DNA of 64,000 bases from Lachnospiraceae bacterium (GTDB lineage Bacteria; Bacillota; Clostridia; Lachnospirales; Lachnospiraceae): contig SFEV01000006.1 of assembly GCA_004557975.1 (NCBI GenBank), forward strand, positions 1-64,000, in the 5' to 3' direction. Position numbers and translations under genes: made by a program. Shown piece by piece: positions 44,919 to 53,446 of the stretch. The notes beneath the pieces are model-generated. The model saw nothing but the letters and a program-made list of their open reading frames with translations. It was not told the origin of the DNA and did not search any database. Numbering within the stretch: the first letter of the stretch is position 1; each line of letters starts with the position of its first letter.

Positions 44919-46553
44919 TCAGTCGTGCCCAATGGAATTCAGCAGCTCAGCCGCAGACGCTTCCGCGATATTGACTGCATGATTGACAATACGTGTAAAA
45001 CTGTTCAGAGATTCCACAAAGGTAAGACCCTGGGCAAAGGAACATTCTTTCAGGCGAAGACGTTCCATATGATTCGTCTGTGCCTTTGCAACACGTTTTA
45101 CAAGCTTTCTCTCCTGCTTCTTGATAGAAATCCATCGTTCTGCCGTTATATCCTGTCTCCGGAACAGCTCCATGGAATCCTCCAGAATATGCATATCGAG
45201 CTCATAAACCTTGCGCAGCTCATCCTTGGCTGCATCGGAATAGCCAAGTCCTGATTCCACGCACTTTTCAGCCTGTTCAAGGAGCTTCACCGCATGATCA
45301 CCGATCTGCTCCAGATCATTGATTACGTGGAAAACACATCCCATATACTGAGATACGCTGGCAGGCAGCTCCATGGCATTTACCTTACTGAGATAATCCG
45401 TAATTTCCGAAGCAAGGAAATCCGTCACCTCTTCCTGCTCCCTGATCTGATTCGCTCCTGAGAGATCCTGATCGATCAGAGCGGTTACAGCATCTGACAT
45501 ATTCTGCTTCACAATATTTCCCATACGCTGAACTTCCTTACCGATCTGAAGCACAATAACAGCCGGTGACCCCACCATATGGGAATCGATATACTCCAGC
45601 CTGAACGCACTTTCGTGAGCCTTCTTCGGAATAATCATATAAGTCCACTTTACAACAAGGTTTACAAACGGAAGCAGCAGAACTCCTGTCACCACCTTAA
45701 ACAGAATGTGGTACACGGAAATCTGAAATGCCGGAGCCGAAACAGAAGCTTCTATCCAGCTCGTCAGCGGCGTCAGCATGGTAACCGGAATAAAAATCAA
45801 AGCACCGACGATGTTGAAAATCAGATAAATACATGCCGCACGCTTCGCATTATTCTTTGCATTTAATGCCGACAGCAGCGGAGGAGTCGATGATCCCACG
45901 TTAATTCCGCAAATCAGAAATGCAGCAAAATACAGCGGCATCAGCCCCTGCATGGCAAGCGCCTGAAGGACACCGACTGCTGCGGATGAGCTCTGAATTA
46001 CGGAACAGAGAATCACACCGACTACAAAGCCGAGCACCGGATTTTTTGCATTCATAATAAAGTCCTGGAACACAGCAGAATCCTTCAGAGGTGACATGGC
46101 ACCGCTCATAGTGTGAAGTCCCTGGAACAGAATACCAAAGCCCAGTATGACCTGTCCGAGATAACGGTTTCTCTTTTTCTTTGCGTACAGCAACAGAGCC
46201 GCACCCACACCGATACAGATCGGTGCCAGACCGGATACGTCCAGCGCAATCAGTACGCTCGTGATGGTCGTACCAATATTGGCGCCGAAAATAACTCCCG
46301 TCGCCTGTGCCAGATCCATAATCTCTGCATTAATAAATCCCATAACCATTACGGTCGTTGCTGAGGAAGACTGAATGACCACCGTAACAAGTGCTCCCAG
46401 AAGAAATCCCATAAACCGGTTTCTCGTAAGCTTTTCCAGGAGATCCTTCATTTTGGGACCTGCCGCAAGCTCCAGCCCTTCCCCCATATACTTCATACCG
46501 AACAGAAAGGCGCCTAATCCGCCAAGCAGAGTAATGATACTGTTAATACCCAT
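44919..46553 (-). CDS. Na+/phosphate cotransporter with PhoU-like domain
   Basis: The 544-residue protein has the duplicated NptA repeats with QSSSATTVMVMGFINAEIMD and the second QSSSAAVGVLQALAMQG, and GANIGTTITSVLIALDVSG. A C-terminal PhoU-like helical domain follows from about residue 340 (VHLEQIGDHA-like stretch DLEQIGDHAVKLLEQ). It imports phosphate with sodium. Its gene is alone between terminators. Upstream is a 436-bp AT-rich gap shared with the BlaI-type gene. Confidence 0.93.
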   Translation of the reverse strand: MGINSIITLLGGLGAFLFGMKYMGEGLELAAGPKMKDLLEKLTRNRFMGFLLGALVTVVIQSSSATTVMVMGFINAEIMDLAQATGVIFGANIGTTITSVLIALDVSGLAPICIGVGAALLLYAKKKRNRYLGQVILGFGILFQGLHTMSGAMSPLKDSAVFQDFIMNAKNPVLGFVVGVILCSVIQSSSAAVGVLQALAMQGLMPLYFAAFLICGINVGSSTPPLLSALNAKNNAKRAACIYLIFNIVGALIFIPVTMLTPLTSWIEASVSAPAFQISVYHILFKVVTGVLLLPFVNLVVKWTYMIIPKKAHESAFRLEYIDSHMVGSPAVIVLQIGKEVQRMGNIVKQNMSDAVTALIDQDLSGANQIREQEEVTDFLASEITDYLSKVNAMELPASVSQYMGCVFHVINDLEQIGDHAVKLLEQAEKCVESGLGYSDAAKDELRKVYELDMHILEDSMELFRRQDITAERWISIKKQERKLVKRVAKAQTNHMERLRLKECSFAQGLTFVESLNSFTRIVNHAVNIAEASAAELLNSIGHD

Positions 46554-46989
46554 ATGTCCTTTTTCGGAGCTGCCGCATCGTCACATACACTTCTTTGTGG
46601 TTTCTGTGCGGCTGCCCTTTTCCTCCTTTATTTCTATTCAATTGTCTGAATACTGCTGCTTGCGGAATACGGTAGTCTTTTCTCCACAAAGCGACAATAT
46701 CCATATATACCATAACACGAAAATCAAAAAATGGCAAAGGTTATGTAAATTTCGCGTAAATATTTTGTAAATCCGTATCTTCCTTCATTCACCGGCAATA
46801 CTGAACAACGCATAATTCCAAATTTTATAAACAAATGCTACTTTTTCTCTTATAAAAAATATATTATTATATTTTTTCTAATAATATCGTTATTTTGTCT
46901 AAATTAATCGTATAATGGGATCTTTTGTATTGACATTTCTCGCCCGGTACTCTATCATACACATTATAAAGTTAAAGGAGGAATTTATT
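46554..46989. other. AT-rich divergent intergenic region
   Basis: This 436-bp gap lies between the divergent symporter and BlaI-type genes. It is very rich in A and T, above all at 46800-46915. A consensus -10 TATAAT (46911-46916) faces the BlaI-type gene, but its -35 is poor, and no firm promoter for the symporter is visible. No ORF with a ribosome site is seen in it, and no BlaI operator of the TACA-N-TGTA type stands out. Confidence 0.5.
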
Positions 46990-47382
46990 TTGAAGCAAAT
47001 AACTCTTACTAAGTCTGAAAAGGAAATCATGGGTTTGCTTTGGAATACGGACAGGCCTTTAACCGCTACGGAAATAGTTAACTTGACACCTGAGCGGACC
47101 TGGAAGAAAAGCTATATCCATTTACTTATTAACTCACTGATTGACAAACAGTTAATTAAGTCAGAATCTTTAGTCAGAACCGGAAGAAACTTCGGCCGTG
47201 CCTTTGTTGCTACCATGTCGGAGGAAGAATTCATGATTTTTCAGATTACTGCCGGAAAAAATTTCTCACAGAAATCTATTCCTGTTCTTGTTTCTGCCCT
47301 GCTTGATACGACAGACGATCCTGATCTGATTTTGAAAGTAGATGAAATTCTGAAGGCAAAAAAAGAATCTCTGGGGATCTGA
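46990..47382 (+). CDS. BlaI/MecI-family transcriptional repressor
   Basis: The 130-residue winged-helix protein has LTKSEKEIMGLLWNTDRPLT, ATEIVNLTPERTWKKSYIHL and NSLIDKQLIKSESLVRTGRN, the recognisable BlaI/MecI fold, and a shorter C-terminal dimerisation part. I start at a TTG at 46990 because AAAGGAGG sits eight bases upstream; the longer frame has no ribosome site. No BlaR1/MecR1 sensor protease is next to it, so it is an orphan. Targets are unknown. Confidence 0.85.
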   Translation: MKQITLTKSEKEIMGLLWNTDRPLTATEIVNLTPERTWKKSYIHLLINSLIDKQLIKSESLVRTGRNFGRAFVATMSEEEFMIFQITAGKNFSQKSIPVLVSALLDTTDDPDLILKVDEILKAKKESLGI

Positions 47383-47416
47383 ATGCCGGCTGTTTCTTAT
47401 ACGTATTCATCTGCAA

Positions 47417-47457
47417 TAAAAAATCCGGATCCTGTACACCAGAATCCGGACTTTTTA
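47417..47457 (+). terminator. Terminator of the BlaI-type gene
   Basis: AATCCGGAT and AATCCGGA-type arms pair around CCTGTACACCAG and are followed by CTTTTTATTG. The sequence after it repeats TTTTTATTGTC about three times. Confidence 0.75.
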
Positions 47458-47632
47458 TTGTCATTTTTATTGTCTTTTTTATTGTCTTTATATTATCTGT
47501 CTTTTGGATCGATCTTATCCGCCTGATCACTCCTGTCTGCAGCTCTCAGATTTTCTTTTTCAAAATATACCGGCACTTCTCTGAACTCTGAAGAACTCCG
47601 ACATACAGAAGATAAATCCCTGAACGTAAAAA

Positions 47633-47704
47633 AGCGCGAGACGGGATTCGAACCCGCGACCCTCGCCTTGGCAAGGCGATACTCCACCACTGAGCCACTC
47701 GCGC
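47633..47704 (-). tRNA. tRNA-Gly (anticodon GCC)
   Basis: The 72-nt cloverleaf on the minus strand has acceptor GCGCGAG/CTCGCGC, D-arm GCTC-AGTGGTGGAGT, anticodon arm TCGCC-TTGCCAA-GGCGA and T-arm GCGGG-TTCGAAT-CCCGT. The anticodon is GCC, for glycine. The CCA end is not encoded. A T run follows, which can terminate transcription. Confidence 0.95.
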
Positions 47705-47921
47705 ATAATATCATTATAACTGTATTATATCTGCTTCCATCCAAATCAGCGATCACTCGTAACCGGAAGTAAGTAATATGTACTATACTATATTTTTTTA
47801 TCCCTGTCAATATCTTTTTCTAAATATTTGGACTTTTAAAACTTTTGCAAAAATTCCTGCAATTTATCCTGATATTTTTTTCACTTTCTGGCAAAAAAAT
47901 ATCGTAATACCCGGAAATCTG

Positions 47922-47930
47922 TGGTAAAAT
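47922..47930 (+). promoter_or_regulatory. Extended -10 promoter of fba
   Basis: TGGTAAAAT, an extended -10, lies 37 bp before the fba ATG. A matching -35 is weak, which is normal for extended -10 promoters. Confidence 0.55.
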
Positions 47931-47967
47931 AAGCATATCTTCATAAATAAAAAGGAGGAAAAAAGTC

Positions 47968-48903
47968 ATGGCATTAGTAACAACCACAGAAATGTTCAAA
48001 AAGGCATATGAAGGTGGCTATGCAATCGGCGCATTCAACGTAAACAACATGGAAATTGTACAGGGCATTACAGAGGCAGCTGGCGAGCTGAAGTCCCCGC
48101 TTATTCTCCAGGTATCTGCAGGTGCAAGAAAGTATGCAAACCATACTTACCTTGTAAAGCTGGTAGAGGCAGCTCTGATTGAGAACGATATTCCGATCGC
48201 TCTTCATCTGGATCACGGCGCAGATTTCGAAATCTGCAAGTCCTGTATTGATGGTGGATTCACATCTGTAATGATCGATGGTTCTCATCATTCTTTCGAA
48301 GACAATATCGAACTCACAAAGAGAGTTGTAGAATATGCACACTCCAAAGGTGTTGTAGTAGAAGGTGAGCTTGGACAGCTTGCTGGTATCGAGGATGACG
48401 TAAACGTATCCGCTGAAGATGCTAAATATACACATCCGGATGAGGTAGAGGAGTTCGTCAGCAGAACAGGTGTTGACTCTCTTGCTATCGCTATCGGTAC
48501 AAGCCACGGTGCATTCAAGTTCAAACCGGGCCAGAAGCCGCAGCTTCGCTTCGACATCCTGGATGAGATTTCCAAGCGTCTGCCGAACTTCCCGATCGTT
48601 CTTCACGGCGCTTCCAGCGTTTCACAGGAGTACGTAAAGATTATCCAGGCTAACGGCGGAAACCTTCAGGATGCAATCGGTATTCCGGAGGATATGCTTC
48701 GTCAGGCTGCAAAATCCGCAGTCTGCAAGATCAACATCGATTCCGACCTTCGTCTTGCAATGACAGCAGGTATTCGTGAAGTTCTGTGGAACAACCCGGC
48801 TGCATTTGACCCGAGAGAATATCTGAAAGTAGGTCGTGCAAACGTTAAGGCTCTCGTTGCTCACAAGATCACAAACGTTCTCGGAAGTGACGGAAAAGCC
48901 TGA
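47968..48903 (+). CDS. fba: Class II fructose-1,6-bisphosphate aldolase
   Basis: The 311-residue zinc enzyme splits fructose-1,6-bisphosphate in glycolysis. Motifs are GYAIGAFNVNNMEIVQGITE, IALHLDHGADFEICKSCIDG with the metal His, VVVEGELGQLAGIEDDV and VLHGASSVSQEYVKII. The length matches the type with a KINIDSDLRLAMTAGIRE C-terminal segment. AAAGGAGG precedes the ATG. Its codon use is strongly biased, as in highly expressed genes. It is a single-gene unit. Confidence 0.97.
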   Translation: MALVTTTEMFKKAYEGGYAIGAFNVNNMEIVQGITEAAGELKSPLILQVSAGARKYANHTYLVKLVEAALIENDIPIALHLDHGADFEICKSCIDGGFTSVMIDGSHHSFEDNIELTKRVVEYAHSKGVVVEGELGQLAGIEDDVNVSAEDAKYTHPDEVEEFVSRTGVDSLAIAIGTSHGAFKFKPGQKPQLRFDILDEISKRLPNFPIVLHGASSVSQEYVKIIQANGGNLQDAIGIPEDMLRQAAKSAVCKINIDSDLRLAMTAGIREVLWNNPAAFDPREYLKVGRANVKALVAHKITNVLGSDGKA

Positions 48904-48940
48904 TCAGCAGTGACCCGCTGAATAATTCTGTGGACATAAA

Positions 48941-49001
48941 GGGACTGCTGCAAACGATACTGAAAGCCCCCGGGCTTTCCCGTCTGTTTGCAGCAGTCCT
49001 T
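48941..49001 (+). terminator. Terminator of fba
   Basis: GGGACTGCTGCAAAC pairs with GTTTGCAGCAGTCC; a second stem AAAGCCC/GGGCTTT sits in the loop. A T-rich run follows. Confidence 0.85.
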
Positions 49002-49013
49002 TCATTTGTATTT

Positions 49014-49075
49014 TTTACTTATGCATACTTGTATTCTTTACTTATGTATACCTGTATTCTTTACTTATGCATACT
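49014..49075. repeat. 23-bp tandem repeat (about 2.6 copies)
   Basis: TTTACTTATGCATACTTGTATTC is repeated with period 23 at 49014, 49037 and 49060, with one or two differences. The last copy supplies the stop codon of the nitroreductase-like gene on the other strand. Confidence 0.85.
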
Positions 49076-49898
49076 TCCAGAGATGTCCTCTCACACTTCT
49101 GCGCTCTGCATTTCTGATCTGTCCGCCGCTCATCAGGCGTGCTGTCGCCGTGCGATATTCGCTGCGTTTGCATACGCTGATCAGATACTCCGGTGCAAGA
49201 AACGGATTATTCTCCTCTTCTTTCAGAAGCTCACGGGCATTCACCAGCTTCAGATCAATCCAGAGCTCCTCCGCTGATGACATGACTGCTGCCACTGCTG
49301 CTCCGGCATCGAACATCGCAGAGGCCGCATTTTTTCTGGAGGATGTTTTCCTCATAAAATGAATCCATTTATCCTGTCGGATCAGTCTGACCGAACCCAT
49401 GGCACCTAAAAAATGATCCGAAGCAAAGGAAAGCACCTCTTCCGCCCAGTGATCCCGCTGCTCCCGCAAAATACATGGCTGATCATCATCCGCCCCTGCT
49501 CTGTCCCGTTCTGTGTCCTTTTTCTCATATCCGAAAGCAAGCGCTGCTGTACACTGCATCCCTCTGTACTCCGCCCTGAGCGTCCTTCGCGGACTCTCTC
49601 TCAGAATACTCGCTGTAATTCCCTGGAACCGAAGGAAGCTGGCAGCAAGCCCTGATGCATAACCGGCATTCAGATATCCCTCCTCTGTGCCGTCTGTAAA
49701 AAGCAGCAGATAATATGGAACACCACACGTTCCCTTCTCCAGCTCTTCCATCAGCTGTACACATACTCTGCCTGACGGTGCCGGCAGCTCCAGCTGCTCC
49801 GTATATTCAACGATTCCCTCCAGTATACTGTGGTCAATCGGCTTCATACCAAATTTTGCGGCAGTCCTCTTCCGTTTCATATCTGTAAATAAACTCAT
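49065..49898 (-). CDS. Nitroreductase-fold protein
   Basis: The 277-residue protein begins MSLFTDMKRKRTAAKFGMKP with DHSILEGIVEYTEQL. It shows a nitroreductase-like core (NAGYASGLAASFLRFQGITA, then CTAALAFGYEKK) and a C-terminal part with AASAMFDAGAAVAAVMSSAE. It resembles divergent nitroreductases of Clostridia often annotated as 'nitroreductase family'. I prefer the ATG at 49898 over a GTG five codons earlier, though the ribosome site (AGGTGG) is 11 bases away. FMN binding and substrate are inferred only. Confidence 0.7.
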   Translation of the reverse strand: MSLFTDMKRKRTAAKFGMKPIDHSILEGIVEYTEQLELPAPSGRVCVQLMEELEKGTCGVPYYLLLFTDGTEEGYLNAGYASGLAASFLRFQGITASILRESPRRTLRAEYRGMQCTAALAFGYEKKDTERDRAGADDDQPCILREQRDHWAEEVLSFASDHFLGAMGSVRLIRQDKWIHFMRKTSSRKNAASAMFDAGAAVAAVMSSAEELWIDLKLVNARELLKEEENNPFLAPEYLISVCKRSEYRTATARLMSGGQIRNAERRSVRGHLWKYA

Positions 49899-50070
49899 CT
49901 CTGTTCTGTCCACCTGAATTATTTGTGTAATATCTATGGTTTTTATTTTAACATCTTGTAACAGAATTGTAACATATTTCTCCTGGTATTTCCAGTACTT
50001 TTTTTATGTTTTTCTCTTATATTTTTCTTAAAATCCTGAATTATCCATATATTTCTGCAAAAAAAGCAGT

Positions 50071-50119
50071 AAAAACACCGACCTTCGGCATACAGCCGTA
50101 TTCTCAGGTCGGTGTCTTT
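50071..50119 (-). terminator. Terminator of the MATE gene
   Basis: ACACCGACCT pairs with AGGTCGGTGT around a 20-base loop, followed on the minus strand by a run of five T. It is 28 bp past the stop. Confidence 0.85.
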
Positions 50120-50146
50120 CATCGTTTTGGTTAAATTATTACAATT

Positions 50147-51523
50147 TTATGAAACAATATTGTGCAGCCACACACCTTTTTTGACGAGAATGTACCCGAT
50201 GGTGCATTTCACCAGATCCAGAGACTGACACAGAATATACGTGACAAGAATCGGCAGCCCGGAGTATCTGCTTAAAACGAAAGCCACCGGAATACTGCAC
50301 ATCCACATGAAGCCCGCATCGAAGAAAAAGGTAATTCCTGTCTTGCCTCCGGACCGGATTGTAAAATAGGCCGCATGCAGAAACGCCTGTACCGGCATAA
50401 AGCAGGCACTGATCAGAATAAATCGTGATGCCAGTGACCGCACTTCGTCAGAAGTATTGTAGATTTTCGGGAACAGCGGCGACAGCAGAATCAAAAGGGT
50501 GCCAATCACCAGGCAGCTTGACACGGAGAAAAAGATCAGCTTCCGGTCAGTATCCTTCGCCTCTTCCATCTTTCCTGCCCCCAGGAGCTGTCCGATAATA
50601 ATGGACAGTGCATTTCCCATGGCCATCCAGACAATATTGCAGACATTGGAAATCGTCGACGAAATATTCAGTCCGGCGATAACTGCCAGGCCATATGTGG
50701 AGTAGCACTGTGTGAGGGTTGCCATGCCGAGAGACCACAGCAGCTCATTAACCATAAGCGGTGATCCCTTGACCAGTATTCTGCGGACCAACACTCCCGG
50801 CACATGCAGGCTCCGGTATGCCCCGGATATGAAGATGAGCTTCTCCGATCTTCTGTGGGTCCAGCCCATAATAAAAATACATTCCACAAATCTGGATATG
50901 ACAGTCGCGACTGCAGCACCCGTGACACCGAGCCGGGGCATTCCGAATTTACCGAAAATCAGCACATAGTTGAGCACTGTATTTGTGATGACAGCCGTCA
51001 CTCCTGCCCGCATCGGCGCAACTGTCTCCCCCATCTCCCTGAGTGTACTGGCATATATCTGAGAAAAAGCATACGGCATCATTCCAATCAGCATAATTCT
51101 CAGGTATTTAACCCCGTACTGCAGCGTATTTTCAACGCTTCCGACGGCACTGTCTCCGTGAAGATACAGTGAGATCAGCCATTCGCCACGCAGAAGCATC
51201 AGCACAATACCGGCAGCTGTAAGTAATGACAGCGATACTACCTTGAACCGGAAAGTGTTTCGTACACCCTCCATATTTTTGCTTCCGAAAAACTGTGCAC
51301 CAAAAATGCCGGCACCGGAAACCATTCCAAAAATACTGATATTAAATACAAACAGAAGCTGATTAGCCACAGCCACACCGGACATCTGTTCTGTCCCGAC
51401 ACGTCCGATCATAATATTGTCCAGCATTGCCACAAAATTTGTGATTCCGTTCTGAATCATAATGGGCACTGCAACAGACAATACCATCATATAAAATTTT
51501 TTATCCCCGATAAACTTTCTCAT
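50147..51523 (-). CDS. MATE family efflux transporter
   Basis: The 458-residue protein has 12 hydrophobic segments in two halves. MATE features include ITNFVAMLDNIMIGRVGTEQ and GAGIFGAQFFGSKNMEGVRN in the first half, and GNALSIIIGQLLGAGKMEEA in the second. It exports drugs or metabolites by sodium or proton antiport. Its start codon overlaps the end of the upstream methyltransferase gene by 4 bp (ATGA type), so the two are coupled. Confidence 0.93.
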   Translation of the reverse strand: MRKFIGDKKFYMMVLSVAVPIMIQNGITNFVAMLDNIMIGRVGTEQMSGVAVANQLLFVFNISIFGMVSGAGIFGAQFFGSKNMEGVRNTFRFKVVSLSLLTAAGIVLMLLRGEWLISLYLHGDSAVGSVENTLQYGVKYLRIMLIGMMPYAFSQIYASTLREMGETVAPMRAGVTAVITNTVLNYVLIFGKFGMPRLGVTGAAVATVISRFVECIFIMGWTHRRSEKLIFISGAYRSLHVPGVLVRRILVKGSPLMVNELLWSLGMATLTQCYSTYGLAVIAGLNISSTISNVCNIVWMAMGNALSIIIGQLLGAGKMEEAKDTDRKLIFFSVSSCLVIGTLLILLSPLFPKIYNTSDEVRSLASRFILISACFMPVQAFLHAAYFTIRSGGKTGITFFFDAGFMWMCSIPVAFVLSRYSGLPILVTYILCQSLDLVKCTIGYILVKKGVWLHNIVS

Positions 51524-53007
51524 GTATTCCTCCAGAGAATCACAAGGACAGCCGTTTTGTTCCGCTCATTCAGTGTGTACGTCTTCTCGATCCGATATCC
51601 GGTCACAGAAGCGGATGCTTCTTTCGCAAGCTGCGGTTCCGTCGTATAAAGAACAAGAACAGCCTCATCCCTGAGATGCATTTTAACTTTTGCAAAAAAA
51701 TCAAAATACAGACTTCTTATCTCCGCCCTCTGTTTTCCCGCAGTCACCTGCGGCATGTCGGTAATTACCTCATCAAACAGATATTCATGTTGAAAATCAA
51801 AAAAGTCCTTATTGATATAATAAATCCTGCATCCTGCCCGATCCGTATTGTTATGTGCTTTTTCAATCGCATCTCCGTATATGTCAATTCCATACATCAC
51901 ACCGGCTTTTACTGCTTCGTTCCTCTCTATCAGCATTGTACCGACTCCGCAGAAAGGATCGAGAACCTGTGCATTCTCTTTCAGATACGGTCTCGCCAGC
52001 TCAACAGTCAGTGCCGCATTTACCGGTGAAATGGAAGACGCCACATGCTCTCTGCGGTAGGCAAACCGTTTTTCCGGAATCGTAAACAGCTTCACCATCG
52101 CAGCAAAGGTATCGTCCTTTTTTTCCAGCAACCGCAGCTCCAGCTCATAATCGGCAACAGAATTCACCATTTCCCCGCCTGATTCCAGTTCCAGCGCATC
52201 CGAAATTTTCCGGATATACGTTCCCTTTTTCTCCGGCTCCATCTTACTCTTCAATTCTATGCGAAACAGAAACGGCCCCTGTCCCTCATGCAATGTCCCG
52301 GCCAGCTCCAGCAATGGGCCTGCCACAGCCCTGCCGACTGATTCCGGATCTGATACAGAAAGCATCTCCGTCTCCAGTGGAAACAGCAGCTCACTGTATG
52401 TTCGAATCGGCAGAATATCTCTGATCCGTGCATCTCTGATGCGAATGCCTCCGGCAAGCATGGTGATCTGTCCCTTTTCAATCTGATGCGCCGTCACTTC
52501 TCTCTGACAGCGGTTTGTCACCAGAATCATCTCCATGCGCTCACGGTAGCCGGCAAATTTATGGTGACGCGTCTTTCTGTATTTCATCACAAGAGTCTGA
52601 AGCATCCGGATTTCTTCCGACACATGCTTTCTGTCCTCCTTACTCACATCCATCACCCGAAGCTGTTCCAGCCTGTTCTCCAGTCTGCCGAGAACGGGGC
52701 GGCAGTCCATATCCGCCATCGCTTTCAGATATTCGGCGCGCACATATTTTGTTTCTTCTTTTTCGTATGCGGCAAAAAGAACCGGAAGCAGATCTTCCGA
52801 TTCCATCTTTCCAAGTATCAGAGCCGCATTTCTGCGCACCTTCGGATCATCGTGTTTCAGAAGACCGCATAAAATACTAAAATCTCCTCCCAGAAGATAG
52901 GCAAGAGCGCGTCTGTTGCGCTCCTCCTTCAAAGCATCACGCAGCGCAATCAGATTGGCGCGCACCTGCTCACCGGCACATATATTTCTGTAATACTCTT
53001 CGATCAT
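51520..53007 (-). CDS. HEAT-repeat and methyltransferase-domain protein (TRM11/RlmL-like)
   Basis: The 495-residue protein has an N-terminal alpha-helical part with HEAT-like repeats (LLKHDDPKVRRNAALILGKM), a middle region compatible with THUMP (REVTAHQIEKGQITMLAGGI), and a C-terminal Rossmann methyltransferase with DPFCGVGTMLIERNEAVKAG and MYGIDIYGDAIEKAHNNTDR. The usual NPPY is replaced by TDMPQVTA, as in related divergent enzymes, so an RNA target is likely but not certain. The ATG at 53007 follows GGGGAAGGGA; the ATG of the second tandem-repeat unit at 53073 is also in frame. Confidence 0.8.
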   Translation of the reverse strand: MIEEYYRNICAGEQVRANLIALRDALKEERNRRALAYLLGGDFSILCGLLKHDDPKVRRNAALILGKMESEDLLPVLFAAYEKEETKYVRAEYLKAMADMDCRPVLGRLENRLEQLRVMDVSKEDRKHVSEEIRMLQTLVMKYRKTRHHKFAGYRERMEMILVTNRCQREVTAHQIEKGQITMLAGGIRIRDARIRDILPIRTYSELLFPLETEMLSVSDPESVGRAVAGPLLELAGTLHEGQGPFLFRIELKSKMEPEKKGTYIRKISDALELESGGEMVNSVADYELELRLLEKKDDTFAAMVKLFTIPEKRFAYRREHVASSISPVNAALTVELARPYLKENAQVLDPFCGVGTMLIERNEAVKAGVMYGIDIYGDAIEKAHNNTDRAGCRIYYINKDFFDFQHEYLFDEVITDMPQVTAGKQRAEIRSLYFDFFAKVKMHLRDEAVLVLYTTEPQLAKEASASVTGYRIEKTYTLNERNKTAVLVILWRNT

Positions 53008-53036
53008 TTTATCCCTTCCCCGCGGTTTCAATCCGC

Positions 53037-53270
53037 CATATCTCTCTTCCCGACGGTTTCTCAAATCCGCCATATCTCTCTTTCCGACGATCTCTCAAAT
53101 CCGTCATATCTCTCTTCCCGACGATTTCTCAAATCCGTCATATCTCTCTTCCCGACAGTTTCTCGAATCCGTCATATCTCTCTTTCCGACAGTTTCTCAA
53201 ATCCGTCATATCTCTCTTTCCGACAGTTTCTCAAATCCGTCATATCTCTCTTTCCGTCGGTTTTTCAACG
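53037..53270 (-). repeat. Seven-copy 34-bp tandem repeat before the methyltransferase gene
   Basis: Unit starts lie at 53037, 53071, 53105, 53139, 53173, 53207 and 53241, exactly 34 bp apart, without spacers. On the minus strand each unit carries a purine-rich GGAAAGAGAGAT followed by ATG. Because 34 is not a multiple of 3, successive ATGs open different frames. For most units the resulting 23-codon frame ends in a TGA that overlaps the ATG two units further on (ATGA). The unit at 53071 reads straight into the methyltransferase, and the unit at 53105 ends in TAA one base before its ATG. Confidence 0.9.
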
Positions 53271-53305
53271 TACAGTGCATCTACTTTGATAAGTCAGACG
53301 CCAGT

Positions 53306-53345
53306 AAAGCGGATTTTTACAATCCGCTCCACTTTTCCCATAAAC
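53306..53345. repeat. Dispersed hairpin element, copy A
   Basis: AGCGGATT and AATCCGCT pair around TTTAC, followed by CCACTTTTCCCATAAAC. Two relatives lie at 58998-59040 and 59539-59580. This copy is in the 439-bp gap between the amidase and the methyltransferase. Confidence 0.6.
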
Positions 53346-53377
53346 TAAATCCGCTGCACCTTTGCAGAGTAATCATA

Positions 53378-53421
53378 TCAGTTCATTATCAGTTCACTAT
53401 CTGTTCATTATCCGTTCATCG
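53378..53421. repeat. 11-bp tandem repeat (four copies)
   Basis: TCAGTTCATTA is repeated four times with period 11 (variants TCAGTTCACTA, TCTGTTCATTA, TCCGTTCATCG). The end of the array runs into a 23-base stretch that also occurs near 33114. Confidence 0.8.
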
Positions 53422-53446
53422 TCTTCACAGATATGAGTAATCTTCA

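Noticed and set aside
53037..53270. CRISPR array
   Set aside because: The 34-bp units are back to back with no spacers, and no cas genes are present.
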